From positions 124,001-188,000 of the forward strand of contig NZ_JACGWS010000002.1 in the NCBI RefSeq assembly GCF_014397005.1: a DNA stretch of 64,000 nucleotides, read 5' to 3'. How positions within the stretch are numbered: position 1 is the first letter of the stretch; each line of letters opens with the position of its first letter. The DNA comes from Kordia aestuariivivens (GTDB taxonomy: Bacteria > Bacteroidota > Bacteroidia > Flavobacteriales > Flavobacteriaceae). Under the pieces are notes generated by a model. The model did not search any database and was not told the origin of the DNA. It was given only the letters and a program-made list of their open reading frames with translations. Shown here piece by piece: positions 53,099 to 63,000 of this stretch. The translations under genes were made by a program, and so were the position numbers.

Positions 53099-53434
53099 AT
53101 GAAAAAATTACCATCATCATCAAAATTTAAAGATTACGCTGAAGAAGAGCGTTACATATACGCACGAAAAAAAGTAGAAAAAATAAAAGGATTCTACATT
53201 CACTTTGCAGTATACATCATTATCAATGTCTTTTTACTAACCATCATTGCATTAAACATGGATGAAGGCGATAACTTCTGGGAATTTGGACATTTCTCTA
53301 CGGCATTTTTCTGGGGAATCGGAATTGTATTTCATGCATTTGGTGCATTTGGTTCTGGTGTACTATTTGGAAAAAATTGGGAAGAGCGTAAAATAAAAAA
53401 ATACATGTCTAAAAACGAACGTAATTGGGAATGA
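53099..53434 (+). CDS. 2TM domain protein
   Basis: A 111-residue paralogue of the previous protein, with the same order (YARKKVEKIKGFYIHFAVYI, helix 2 FFWGIGIVFHAFGAFG, LFGKNWEERKIKKYMSKN). It starts 16 bases after that gene. After it the operon is interrupted by a repeat-rich spacer before the regulator gene. Confidence 0.85.
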   Translation: MKKLPSSSKFKDYAEEERYIYARKKVEKIKGFYIHFAVYIIINVFLLTIIALNMDEGDNFWEFGHFSTAFFWGIGIVFHAFGAFGSGVLFGKNWEERKIKKYMSKNERNWE

Positions 53435-53440
53435 CTTTGT

Positions 53441-53632
53441 AATGCTAAATGCTAAATGTAAAATTTTAAATGTAAAAGTGTTTCTTTCGAATAACGAATA
53501 ACGAATAACGAATAACAAATCAACAAAAAACCAAGAGCGAAGCGATCTAAAAGCAAAGCGCTCCAAGATATTCCCGCCTACGCGGGAACGAATCTAAAAG
53601 CAAAGCGACCCAACACCAAACAACCAAGAGAA
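53441..53632 (+). repeat. Mosaic repeat block with CGAATAA heptamers and CCCGC hairpin
   Basis: AT core (53441-53487), four copies of the 7-base unit CGAATAA (53488-53515), GAGCGAAGCG / AAGCAAAGCGCTCC text, and the hairpin TTCCCGC-ctac-GCGGGAA (53571-53588). No coding potential. It separates the second 2TM gene from the regulator. Confidence 0.75.
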
Positions 53633-54388
53633 ATGAAAGTAATCATCATAGAAGACGAAAAGCCATCAGCGCGCCGACTCAACAGAATGTTAGAAGCTGA
53701 AGACATGCAGGTAGAAGTTATGTTGCACTCCGTAGCAGAATCTGTAGAATGGTTTCAAGCGAATCCGCATCCAGATTTGATATTTTTAGACATTCAACTT
53801 TCTGACGGATTATCGTTTGAAATATTTGAAGTCGTGGACATCACGTCAGCAATTATATTCACAACCGCGTATGATGAATATGCATTGCAAGCTTTCAAAC
53901 TAAACAGTATTGATTACTTACTAAAGCCAATTGATGAAGACGAACTCGTAACTGCCGTAGAAAAATACAAAGCGCGCGCACCACAAACACAAAATGTACA
54001 GCTCAACTTTGACGATATCAAAAAACTATTGGTCAACCCGATTGAACGTACCTATAAAAAAAGATACACGGTAAAAGTTGGACAACACATAAAAATGATT
54101 CCAATTGATGAAATCGAATGTTTTTACAGCGAAAACAAAGGAACATACGTATTTACCACAGAAGGCAGAAACTATCTCTTAGAAACGTCCTTAGAGCATT
54201 TAGAAGATGAATTATCTCCGGAAATATTCTATCGCGTAAGCAGAAAGTTTTACATCAATATCAACGCCATTAAAGACATTATAAGTTACACTAACTCGCG
54301 TTTACAATTAAAACTACACAATTTCAAAGAACAAGAAATCATCGTCAGTAGAGAACGCGTCAAAGATTTTAAGAATTGGCTGAGCTAA
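53633..54388 (+). CDS. LytTR-type response regulator
   Basis: A 251-residue regulator. Receiver domain at 1-120 with phosphorylated Asp53 (LIFLDIQLSDG), Lys near 103 (LLKPIDEDE). A LytTR DNA-binding domain follows from about 145 (TVKVGQHIKMIPIDEIECFY, FYRVSRKFYINI). It most likely receives phosphate from the LytS-type kinase encoded 0.9 kb upstream. Confidence 0.93.
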   Translation: MKVIIIEDEKPSARRLNRMLEAEDMQVEVMLHSVAESVEWFQANPHPDLIFLDIQLSDGLSFEIFEVVDITSAIIFTTAYDEYALQAFKLNSIDYLLKPIDEDELVTAVEKYKARAPQTQNVQLNFDDIKKLLVNPIERTYKKRYTVKVGQHIKMIPIDEIECFYSENKGTYVFTTEGRNYLLETSLEHLEDELSPEIFYRVSRKFYININAIKDIISYTNSRLQLKLHNFKEQEIIVSRERVKDFKNWLS

Positions 54389-54545
54389 ATTATAAATGCT
54401 AAATGTTGAATTTTAAATGTAAAAGTGTTTCTTAACAAACGAACAAACAAGAGCGCAGCGATTCTAAAAGCAAAGCGCTCCAAAAGATTCCCGCCTACGC
54501 GGGAACGAGTCTAAAAGCGAAGCGCTCTAACATTCTAAGAACGAA
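54389..54545 (+). repeat. Mosaic repeat block after the regulator gene
   Basis: AT core (54389-54433), AACAAACGAAC tract, GCGCAGCGATTC / AAGCAAAGCGCTCC text and the hairpin TTCCCGC-ctac-GCGGGAA at 54488-54505. Confidence 0.7.
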
Positions 54546-54557
54546 GTGAGTCTAAAA

Positions 54558-55202
54558 CTACAGATTAATCGCAAACAACAATCCAATAGAATTCAATCCA
54601 ACTATTTTTTGTTCGTCAGTAATTCCTTTGCTTGTATCACTATCAATTCGTGTAAAATCTCCTTGATTATGAACCATAATTCCCAAGCTTATTTTTTGAT
54701 TGAAATTATACGCCAATCCAATTCCTGATTGAAAACCAAAATTCCAACCTTCGTATACATCTTCCACAGTTCCACCAACAAAACTATACTCGTCTTTCAA
54801 AATCGTTTGTCCATACAATCCAATATTGGCAACTAAACGTACTTTTTCGGATAAATTATAATCCACGCTCAACAATACGGGAATTTTAAGCAATCCGCGT
54901 TCGTGGTAGAAGTTTCCAGCCGAGCTAAAACCAGTTCCGCTCAATTGATTAATTCCAATTCCTGTTGCAATTCCGTATCGTTTTCCAATGCGATAATTAA
55001 TTAAAAAATCGGCCGAATTTGCGTTTAAATTATAATTTGGTTCATTATCGTTATCAACTACGGCATATCCAATTCCGCCATATGTCACAAAACTAAATTT
55101 AGATGTTGAATAATCGTCATCATGATGATCATTGTCTTGTGCATTCAAAAAATTGAAAGAAAAAATAAAAGCGATTACTAAAGTGATATTCAATATTTTC
55201 AT
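54558..55202 (-). CDS. Outer-membrane beta-barrel protein (porin-like)
   Basis: A 214-residue protein with a signal peptide (to FLNAQ) and an eight-strand small-barrel pattern (FSFVTYGGIGYAVVDN, FLINYRIGKRYGIATGIGI, EKVRLVANIGLYGQ, KISLGIMVHNQGDF). It ends in an aromatic/hydrophobic closing strand GLLFAINL. DHHDDD near the N-terminus could bind metal. Specificity unknown. Confidence 0.78.
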   Translation of the reverse strand: MKILNITLVIAFIFSFNFLNAQDNDHHDDDYSTSKFSFVTYGGIGYAVVDNDNEPNYNLNANSADFLINYRIGKRYGIATGIGINQLSGTGFSSAGNFYHERGLLKIPVLLSVDYNLSEKVRLVANIGLYGQTILKDEYSFVGGTVEDVYEGWNFGFQSGIGLAYNFNQKISLGIMVHNQGDFTRIDSDTSKGITDEQKIVGLNSIGLLFAINL

Positions 55203-55678
55203 GAGATAGAGTTTTTATGTACAACGTGAAGCTACTCAGAATATTTGAATTCTAAAACAAGTGCTGGTCGTAATTTATAAATTTTAACTTATAATTAGTA
55301 GAATTATCAAAAATGCTAAATGTAAAATTTTAAATTAAAAAGTAGTTCTTTCACAACACACAACACACAACACACAACAAACAATACTTCGACTCACCTC
55401 AGAGTAAACAAATCAACAAAGAACAAAGAAATAAACAAAAAGCAAAGCAATCCAAAAGCGAAGTGCTCCAACAATCTAAGAAGTCTAACAATCTAACAAT
55501 AATTCCTTCACTCAAAAATAGTATCCATTCACTTAATGTAATGGTTCACTGACTCATTTCTTTTCCTTTTCGATTGATAATCAGACATCTTTGACCTGTG
55601 ATTAATCCAAAACAATAGTAAAGGCGGACGCTGAAAAGCCTAAAATAGAGTAAGTATTTAATTTTAAATTTTTTAATT
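55203..55678. other. Repeat-filled intergenic region
   Basis: 476 bases without a gene. It includes an AT core (55311-55352), a CACAACA heptamer array (55352-55379), a degenerate ACTTCGACTC..AGAGTAAAC block (55385-55408), AAAGCAAAGCAATCC-like text and AT-rich spacer with no clear promoter. Confidence 0.55.
55311..55379 (+). repeat. AT core with CACAACA heptamer array
   Basis: AATGCTAAATGTAAAATTTT core, then four copies of the 7-base unit CACAACA (55352-55379). Confidence 0.75.
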
Positions 55679-56002
55679 ATGAGTTTAGTAGGAACATACA
55701 TAAACGGAGATTCAGGAGCAGTTTTAGAAATTACTGATGCAAACAACAGCAACGGACAAGGAAAAGGTAATTTTACAATGGGAGATGTTAGCGTAATAGT
55801 TGCAATTCATTATCACTTTGATGAAGGCGGTATAGCTGGTGCATCACTTTTATTCAGTGGATTTGAAGACAGACCAAATAATTATGTTGGTTGTGCTGGA
55901 TATACTAATACAACTACTGGAATTAACGGAATTAGATTGGCTGGTGGACTTGCAGTTGGAAAGAATGTAATTTCTTTCTCAGGTCTTTTTGTAAAGAAAT
56001 AA
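55679..56002 (+). CDS. Small avidin-like beta-barrel protein
   Basis: A 107-residue protein without signal peptide. The opening SLVGTYINGDSGAVLEI resembles the avidin/streptavidin first-strand motif (SLxGxWxNxxGSxxxI), and the end FSGLFVKK resembles the last strand. All tryptophans that line the biotin pocket in avidins are missing, so biotin binding is doubtful. Monocistronic, with a strong terminator. Family call is tentative. Confidence 0.5.
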   Translation: MSLVGTYINGDSGAVLEITDANNSNGQGKGNFTMGDVSVIVAIHYHFDEGGIAGASLLFSGFEDRPNNYVGCAGYTNTTTGINGIRLAGGLAVGKNVISFSGLFVKK

Positions 56003-56023
56003 TAATCAATATTCACGTAGGTT

Positions 56024-56061
56024 AAAAGCATTCTTTTTATGGAAAGGATGCTTTTCCTTTT
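56024..56061 (+). terminator. Terminator of the avidin-like gene
   Basis: AAAAGCATTCTTT / AAAGGATGCTTTT 13-bp stem with one G-T wobble, 6-base loop, then CCTTTT. Confidence 0.8.
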
Positions 56062-56125
56062 GGAAGAAATTTTAATGGTAAACTGGAGATGAAGTTTTTA
56101 CTTGTTAATCCAACAATCCAAGAGA

Positions 56126-56142
56126 TTCCCGCTACGCGGGAA
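56126..56142. repeat. CCCGC hairpin repeat, single copy
   Basis: TTCCCGC-cta-GCGGGAA. A related version of the hairpins at 53571 and 54488. Confidence 0.6.
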
Positions 56143-56156
56143 CAAGTCTAATAGCA

Positions 56157-57350
56157 CTAGCGGTCTAATTGATCATCATCCACACGATTATCATCAAAAG
56201 CAGAAGGTAAAATATTTGGAATATACTTGATGACAAACGGCAACAACAACATGCCGCCTGGCAACATAAAAATTGCCAAACTCGGAATGCTTTTAAAAAT
56301 ATCTAACAATTGATCTTTGATACGTTTTTGTTCTTCATCGGTAAGTGATCGTGTGGTCGATTGCGTTAGCAGAATCATCAACTCTTTACTTTCATACAAT
56401 TCCGTAGCCAAACGTTTTTTATTTCTATTAATCAATTTCGTAACCATATTGCTAGAGTTCTCATAAAAACTCTGTACCATATTGCGCGATTTTAATAAGG
56501 CAATATCATCTTTGTGTTCAGTATAAAACAAATGAATATCATCAGTTGCTTTGAGAAGTGTTTCATTCGGAATTTTTAAATCTTTTCCTAAACGATTCAA
56601 AAAGTCACGTTCTTGATTGTCAATCATTTTATCAGTCCAAAACGTCATGCACACTAAATCGATAATATAATTTTTTGTTAGCGGATTGGTTACAAAATGC
56701 AATACATCTTCATACGCGAGACGCGTTCGATTATGATATCGAAAAGAAGCTTCAAACAATTTAATCAAGCTTTCATCATAGGTAGTCTTTTCTTTCTTTA
56801 AATCAAGTGCCGCAAAAATGATGGTTTCAATGGTCGCTTCTAGATTTCTGAGGTATAAATCGGTTACTTCGCCAGTTTGGATGTATTTCTCATACGCCAA
56901 AACATCTACAAATAATAATGTGTTTGTGATGAAGTAATTGAAGTTCTTTGTAATTACATTATCGTCAATCGCGATACGCTTATTAAGCATGCTTTCGAGC
57001 AAGTCATACGACTTTTTCTTTCCCAAAAATAATTCTTCAAAAAACGAACTTTTATAAACATCAATCAGATTATAAAAACTGGTTACGCTCTCCACAAAAT
57101 CCTTTTCTGAGTTGTATTTTTCATGTATAAATAGAAATGACAAAATCATATTCACTTTACACAACTCTTCGTCTGTCAAATCGGTTGCATCAATCTTATC
57201 AAAAAGTGTGCGGAAGTTGGTTCCATAGATAAATCCACAAGACTTTAAATCGTTGTAAAATTCGCCTAAAGAATAGGAAGTCGGTTGCGCAATATGCGCA
57301 TGATATTGTGCCAATAACTTTTTTATCCAGCCTTTTGCAGATGGGTTCAT
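56157..57350 (-). CDS. LETM1-related protein
   Basis: A 397-residue protein, mostly helical. A LETM1-like segment at the C-terminus has RIKDQLLDIFKSIPSLAIFM then LPGGMLLLPFVIKYIPNILP, matching the conserved LETM1 hydrophobic motif. Flavobacterial members are known from biofilm-associated loci. The N-terminal part is all-helical and of unknown function. The terminator-like hairpin at 57376 lies upstream of this gene. Confidence 0.85.
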   Translation of the reverse strand: MNPSAKGWIKKLLAQYHAHIAQPTSYSLGEFYNDLKSCGFIYGTNFRTLFDKIDATDLTDEELCKVNMILSFLFIHEKYNSEKDFVESVTSFYNLIDVYKSSFFEELFLGKKKSYDLLESMLNKRIAIDDNVITKNFNYFITNTLLFVDVLAYEKYIQTGEVTDLYLRNLEATIETIIFAALDLKKEKTTYDESLIKLFEASFRYHNRTRLAYEDVLHFVTNPLTKNYIIDLVCMTFWTDKMIDNQERDFLNRLGKDLKIPNETLLKATDDIHLFYTEHKDDIALLKSRNMVQSFYENSSNMVTKLINRNKKRLATELYESKELMILLTQSTTRSLTDEEQKRIKDQLLDIFKSIPSLAIFMLPGGMLLLPFVIKYIPNILPSAFDDNRVDDDQLDR

Positions 57351-57375
57351 GCTATCTAGTAATTATGAAAACAAA

Positions 57376-57405
57376 ATAAAGCTACTTTGGAAGAAGTAGC
57401 TTTAT
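57376..57405 (-). terminator. Terminator of the Cu/Zn superoxide dismutase gene
   Basis: ATAAAGCTACT / AGTAGCTTTAT 11-bp stem with an 8-base loop, then T-rich on the minus strand. Confidence 0.75.
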
Positions 57406-57429
57406 CAATATACTATTTTTTTTAATTTC

Positions 57430-58011
57430 TTATTGAATAATTCCGCCACAACTTACACGTGCGCCAGCTGCACCAGAAGGTTGCGATACAAAATCGTCGG
57501 TTCCTTGATGCACAATAATTGCTTTTCCAACAATATCTTTTGTTTCATCACCACAACCAATGCACCATTGGTCAGTACTAAAAGTAACCGTTCCGAGTCC
57601 ATCGGCTTTCACTTCAAAGTTTCCAATGTCACCTTTATGATAACCTTCTGCAACGCCCCATTTTCCATGTGGTTGTGCTGTCGGGTTCCAATGTCCACCA
57701 GTTGATTTTCCATCCGGAGACGAACAATCTGCTTTTTCGTGAATGTGAATTGCATGTGTTCCTTCGGTTAATCCTTCCATGATGGCACTCATTTTTACAA
57801 CACCATCTTTTTCTGTAAACACTACTCTTCCAGAAACTTTACTATCACTTTTTGGTTCTAAAGCGAACTTTATTTTTTTGGTTTCTGTCGTTTTTGGTAC
57901 TACAGTTTCCTTTTTCTCGTCTGCTTTTGGCGTTTCTTCTTTCTTTTCGCCTTTACAACTTACGGACAACATCAGTAGTGCTGAAGCTGCTATTAATATT
58001 CCTTTTCTCAT
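57430..58011 (-). CDS. sodC: Cu/Zn superoxide dismutase lipoprotein
   Basis: A 193-residue lipoprotein (lipobox SVSC, Cys19). After a lysine/glutamate-rich linker comes the SOD domain: copper ligands His89/His91 in AIHIHEK, bridging His107 in TGGHWNP, metal-binding loop QPHGKWG, VHQGTDDF near the end and the disulfide-type cysteines (ADC, VSCGG). It converts periplasmic superoxide to peroxide. All normal ligands are visible. Confidence 0.93.
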   Translation of the reverse strand: MRKGILIAASALLMLSVSCKGEKKEETPKADEKKETVVPKTTETKKIKFALEPKSDSKVSGRVVFTEKDGVVKMSAIMEGLTEGTHAIHIHEKADCSSPDGKSTGGHWNPTAQPHGKWGVAEGYHKGDIGNFEVKADGLGTVTFSTDQWCIGCGDETKDIVGKAIIVHQGTDDFVSQPSGAAGARVSCGGIIQ

Positions 58012-58116
58012 TACTTTTTGGTCTTTATTTAGTGTTAAATCGTGATTACAAGGTAAGTAGATAATTAAACATAAGCAAAAAATTAATTGCGTTTAAAAAA
58101 TTTACTGGCAAGTGAT

Positions 58117-60033
58117 TTAATCTTTAAATGGTGTTTCTTTTTTTAAATACTGATCTAAAAACTTCAAAATTCCGCTGTAAGCTTCTATTTGATTTTCCTT
58201 TTTAACAAAACCATGTCCTTCATCTTCAAATAGCAAATATTCCACAGGAACGCCGTTTTTCTTTACACCCGCAACAATTTCATCAGATTCTATTTGTAAA
58301 ACCCTCGGATCTTTTGCGCCTTGCAATACCATTAATGGTTTGGTTACTTTATCGGTATGAAAAAGTGGTGATATTCTTCGCAATCGAACAGAATCGGCAG
58401 TATGCGGATTTCCTAGCTCTAAATACAATGCATCTTTAAATGATTCCCACCATGGCGGAATGTTTTTTAAGGTACGAATCCAGTTGGTCACACCAAAAAT
58501 ATTTACACCAACATCAAACTCTTCTGGCGTGTATGTAAGTGCTGCCATCGTCATATAACCTCCGTACGATCCGCCAATAATTCCAATTTTATCTCCGTCA
58601 ATTTCTGCTTGCGAAGCCAACCAATTTTTTCCTTCCACACAATCTTGTAAATCACCTTCACCATGATTCTGGTCGTCCATTTTATAAAATGTCTTCCCGT
58701 AACCACTACTTCCTCTATTATTTACGGCAAGTACCGCATATCCATGATTTGTTAAATATTGAATTAATGGACTAAAAGATTGCCTCGATTGCCCACCCGG
58801 ACCACCATGAACCCAAACCAATGCAGGAACTTTCTTGTCTGCGGAAGCTTGATGCGGCAAGTAATAAATTGCCGGAATTTCAGTGCCATCAAACGATTTA
58901 TAACGAATTACTTTTGCGGTGACTAAATCTTTAAGTTCAACCGTTTTGTTCAGCGTATTGGTGAGTTGTTTTAAGTCTTTCGTTTTTAAATCATACACAT
59001 ATAAGTTAGAAGGCGTATTAGAGCCACCAACAAATAAGCGCATTTTAGTTTCATCCCAAGAAAAACCAACATTCGTTATGCTTTGGTTATCAAAATTTGG
59101 CAAGTCAATATTTTTTCCTGTCGCAACTTCTTGAATTTCAATGGTGTTTTTAGCATCTTCATTTATGTACGTAACTCGATACGTATCATTCGTAGTATGA
59201 TAGCTTCCCGAAATATCCCAAGATTTTGAGAGCACCTTTTCACGTGTCCCATCTGCCAAATTGTATTTCATCAAATATGAAAATTCAGCATCTGCATCTG
59301 TTGTATAATATAAAGCTGCGTTGTCACTTGAGAATTCTTCTGCCGAATTTGAACTTAGTTGCGTATTTACTTTCGCAAGTTTCTTAGTCGCTATCGTATA
59401 CACAAACAAATCGCTGTCATTTGTGTTGATACTTTTGCTTACTGCTAAACGCGATTTATCATCCGAAATACCACCAATACTATAGCCTTCGTCATTTTTG
59501 TAGATGAGTTTTGATGTAAATGTTTCCAAGTTCATTTCATACATATCCATATAGCGACTGTCGCGTTCGTTGGATTGATAGAAGAAACTCTTTTTATCTT
59601 TTGCCCACTGAAAAAAGGAAGCTCTTGCGCCTTCTTTGGTCGTTAATTCAGTTGAAGTTCCATCGGTGTTTTTCACAAAAAGATGAAAAATTTCATCTCC
59701 ATTGTTGTCCATTCGATATAAAATGCGTTCATCTTCTGGAAAGAAAGAAACGGCATAAATAGAGATGCTGTCCGATTGTGTAATTGGTGTGTAATCACCA
59801 CCACCAGTCGGAATTGTATACATATTGAAAATTCCTGAACGGTTACTCGTAATCAATAATTTTGATTTGTCAGGAGAAAAACTTCCGCCAAAAACACGTT
59901 CGTTATCCATAATTTGCGCAATGGAATATTCCTTCACATTTTTGGCAACGTCTTTCTTGTCAGCTTGCTTTTTATCATCTTTACAGGAAACTATAAAAAG
60001 CATTAGTGCGAATAATAGGCTTAATTTTTTCAT
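58117..60033 (-). CDS. S9 family (prolyl-oligopeptidase-type) peptidase lipoprotein
   Basis: A 638-residue exported lipoprotein (lipobox IVSC, Cys17). An N-terminal beta-propeller (about 40-360; SPDKSKLLITSNRSGIFNMY repeats) is followed by an alpha/beta-hydrolase. The catalytic triad is Ser489 in GGSYGGY, Asp575 in GAKDPRV and His607 in DEGHGFV. The upstream gene encodes a sortilin-like protein and the two are 5 bases apart (60033 / 60038), so they are co-transcribed. Confidence 0.94.
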   Translation of the reverse strand: MKKLSLLFALMLFIVSCKDDKKQADKKDVAKNVKEYSIAQIMDNERVFGGSFSPDKSKLLITSNRSGIFNMYTIPTGGGDYTPITQSDSISIYAVSFFPEDERILYRMDNNGDEIFHLFVKNTDGTSTELTTKEGARASFFQWAKDKKSFFYQSNERDSRYMDMYEMNLETFTSKLIYKNDEGYSIGGISDDKSRLAVSKSINTNDSDLFVYTIATKKLAKVNTQLSSNSAEEFSSDNAALYYTTDADAEFSYLMKYNLADGTREKVLSKSWDISGSYHTTNDTYRVTYINEDAKNTIEIQEVATGKNIDLPNFDNQSITNVGFSWDETKMRLFVGGSNTPSNLYVYDLKTKDLKQLTNTLNKTVELKDLVTAKVIRYKSFDGTEIPAIYYLPHQASADKKVPALVWVHGGPGGQSRQSFSPLIQYLTNHGYAVLAVNNRGSSGYGKTFYKMDDQNHGEGDLQDCVEGKNWLASQAEIDGDKIGIIGGSYGGYMTMAALTYTPEEFDVGVNIFGVTNWIRTLKNIPPWWESFKDALYLELGNPHTADSVRLRRISPLFHTDKVTKPLMVLQGAKDPRVLQIESDEIVAGVKKNGVPVEYLLFEDEGHGFVKKENQIEAYSGILKFLDQYLKKETPFKD

Positions 60034-60037
60034 GATC

Positions 60038-63000
60038 TTAATTTTTTAGTTGAAATGATTTTGTCTCTTTAAAAGGTTTTAAATCAATCTGTTCCATAGC
60101 AGAACGATAGGTTTTCCATTCGTCATTAAAAAATGTATTTGTTTTGTCTAATGCATCTTTCAATGCGTCTTCCGCATGTGTCATCAATTGGCGTTCTGTA
60201 TCGGTCAATCCAGCTTGGCGCGAACCTGCATACCAACCTGCCGAACCTATACGTTGCATCACAGTTATTTCTGGGTTTCGTGTAATTCCTTGTCGTTTGT
60301 CAACTTTACCTAAGTATAACGCAATCACTTCATCAATTCGTTTGATGATATTTTTAGATTCCTTAATAGCATCTTTGTGTTTTTTCTTGTCTAATTTACC
60401 GAGTGCTGTTTGATATTGTTTTGCAGCATTTTTACTTTCTACCAACTGTTTTACAGCATCTGCTGCAGTTTGTGTCATATTTTGAAGCTTCTTGCCAGCA
60501 GCGTAGGTTTCGTTGATATTTTTCTGAGAAACATTCAAACGTGGATCACTTGCAACTTTAATCGTAGTTTCAGAAATTTGATCGCCGTAGGTCATTTTTA
60601 ATTGATACGTTCCAGGTTTTACGTCCATTCCACCGCGTTCACGTTTGCGTTTCGAGATGGTTCTTGAAGGTCTGTCGACACCTTTTTCGTCCATTCCCCA
60701 ATACATTCTGTGAATTCCATTTTCTTTTGGAGCTTTGTTTTTTAAGGTGCGAATTAGTTTTCCATTGTCATAAATCTCCAATTTCAACGAATCCCATTTT
60801 ACTTTCTTTTCGTCATTTTCTTTTGCTTCGTCTTTCGATTCTTCATCTTCTTTAGCTTCGTCTTCCAAGTCTTTTTTATCAGATTTTGGCATATCTTTCT
60901 TATTGAAATAATATGAAATCATCGCGCCACCTCTTTTGTTTTCTCCATGATAGGTTGCATCTGCACCAAAACGACTTCCGGTAGGTTGTTGATACGCTGC
61001 TTGATACGCTGTTGGTGGTTCAAATAATGCAATATTTTTAGCAAGAATGCTTTTGTCTTTTGCAATCGCACGTAACGGACGAATATCGTCTAAAACCCAA
61101 GCAGCTCTACCAAATGTTCCAATTATTAAATCTTGTTCACGTGGTTGAATCACTAAATCTTTCGTAGAAACCGTTGGAAATCCTGCCGTCCATTTTTGCC
61201 ATTTAGTTCCTGCGTCAAGTGAAACATACAATCCATCATCAGTTCCTAAAAATAACAAGTTTTTATTCTCAGGATCTTCTACAATGGATAAGGTATAACT
61301 TTCTACATCAGAAGCATCTACAATGCGTTCCCATGTTTTTCCATAGTTAGTGGTTCTATACGCATACGGTTCGTAGTTAAATCGTCTATAATCATTCGCG
61401 ATAAGCAATGCTTCACCTTGTTTTTTATTAGAAGCTTTAATTTGCGTAATCCAACTTCCTTCTGGCAAACCTTTTAATCCTTTGGTCACTTCGGTCCATT
61501 CTTGTCCACCATTTCTAGTAATATGAACGCGTCCGTCGTCGGTTGCTGCCCACAACATATTTCGTTCCAACGGAGAAGGTTCAATGACTAAAACGGTACA
61601 ATGATTTTCAGCTCCGGTTGCATCCATGGTCAATCCACCACTTTCAGCTTGCTTTAACTTTTCAGGATTATTGGTTGATAAATCACTAGAAATCACTTCC
61701 CACGTCAAACCTTTGTCGGTACTTTTATGTACAAACTGACTTCCGAAATAGAGTGTGTTATTATCAAAAGGATCAATATTTATGGCTGCATTCCAGTTGA
61801 AACGTAGTTTTACTTTCGCATCTGGATGTGTTGGTTTTACGGTGTAATTGTTTCCCGTCATCCAATCATAACGTGATACAAAACCTTGTTGACTCATAGA
61901 CCAACCGTAACGTGAATCGTCTTTATCAGGAACCACATCAAATCCGTCACCAAACGAAATTTCTTGCCAATACGAATTGCGAATTCCTTGCGCTCTCCAC
62001 ACATACGCAGGTCCACGCCATGAACCGTTATCTTGCATTCCGCCATATACATTGTATGGAAACTCATTATCTACATTGATATGATAAAATTGTGCCACCG
62101 GAAGATTCCCGATAAAACGCCAGGTTTGTCCACGATCTTTCGTGATATTCATTCCTCCATCATTTCCGTCAATCATGAATTTTCCATTCGTTGGATGAAT
62201 CCACCATGCGTGATGATCAGGATGCACACCATTGTCTACGCCATACGCTGGCATTAACTGTTTGAAGTTTTTTCCGCCATCTTCAGAAACATTCACATAC
62301 GTGAAAATTGTATATAATCTGTTTTCGTTTTGCGGATCTACGTAGATTTCAGAATAGTAAAAAGGACGATTTCCAATGCCAGGTTTGTCGCTTACTTTTG
62401 TCCATTTGAACCCACCGTCAACACTTTTGTATAAAGCGTTTTTTTTAGCTTCTATTAAAGCATAAATAATATTTGGACTGCTTGGCGCGATGGCAATTCC
62501 GATACGTCCGAGTTCACCTTTTGGTAACCCTTCTTTATCCGTTAGTTTTTTCCACGTTTTTCCACCATCGTGTGTAATGTGTAAACCTGAACCTTCACCA
62601 CCCGATTTGAAAAACCACGGATCGCGTTTGTGTTCCCACATTGCCGCAATTAATTTGTTTGGATTTGTTGGATCCATCACTAAATCAGCTGCTCCAGTTT
62701 TGTTATTTGCGAATAATATTTGTTTCCAAGTTTCGCCACCATCGGTTGTTTTGTAAACGCCACGTTCAGGATGTACGCCCCAAGGTGAACCAATTGCTGC
62801 TACGTATACAACATCTGGATTTGTAGGATCAATAATCACGCGATGAATGTGACGTGTTTTTTCTAATCCCATGAGTTTCCAGTTTTTTCCGCCATCTAAA
62901 GATTTGTAGATTCCGTAACCGCCATTGAGACTGTTTCTTGGATTTCCTTCTCCAGTTCCAACCCAAATTACACTTGGATTTGATTGTTGAATCGCAACAG

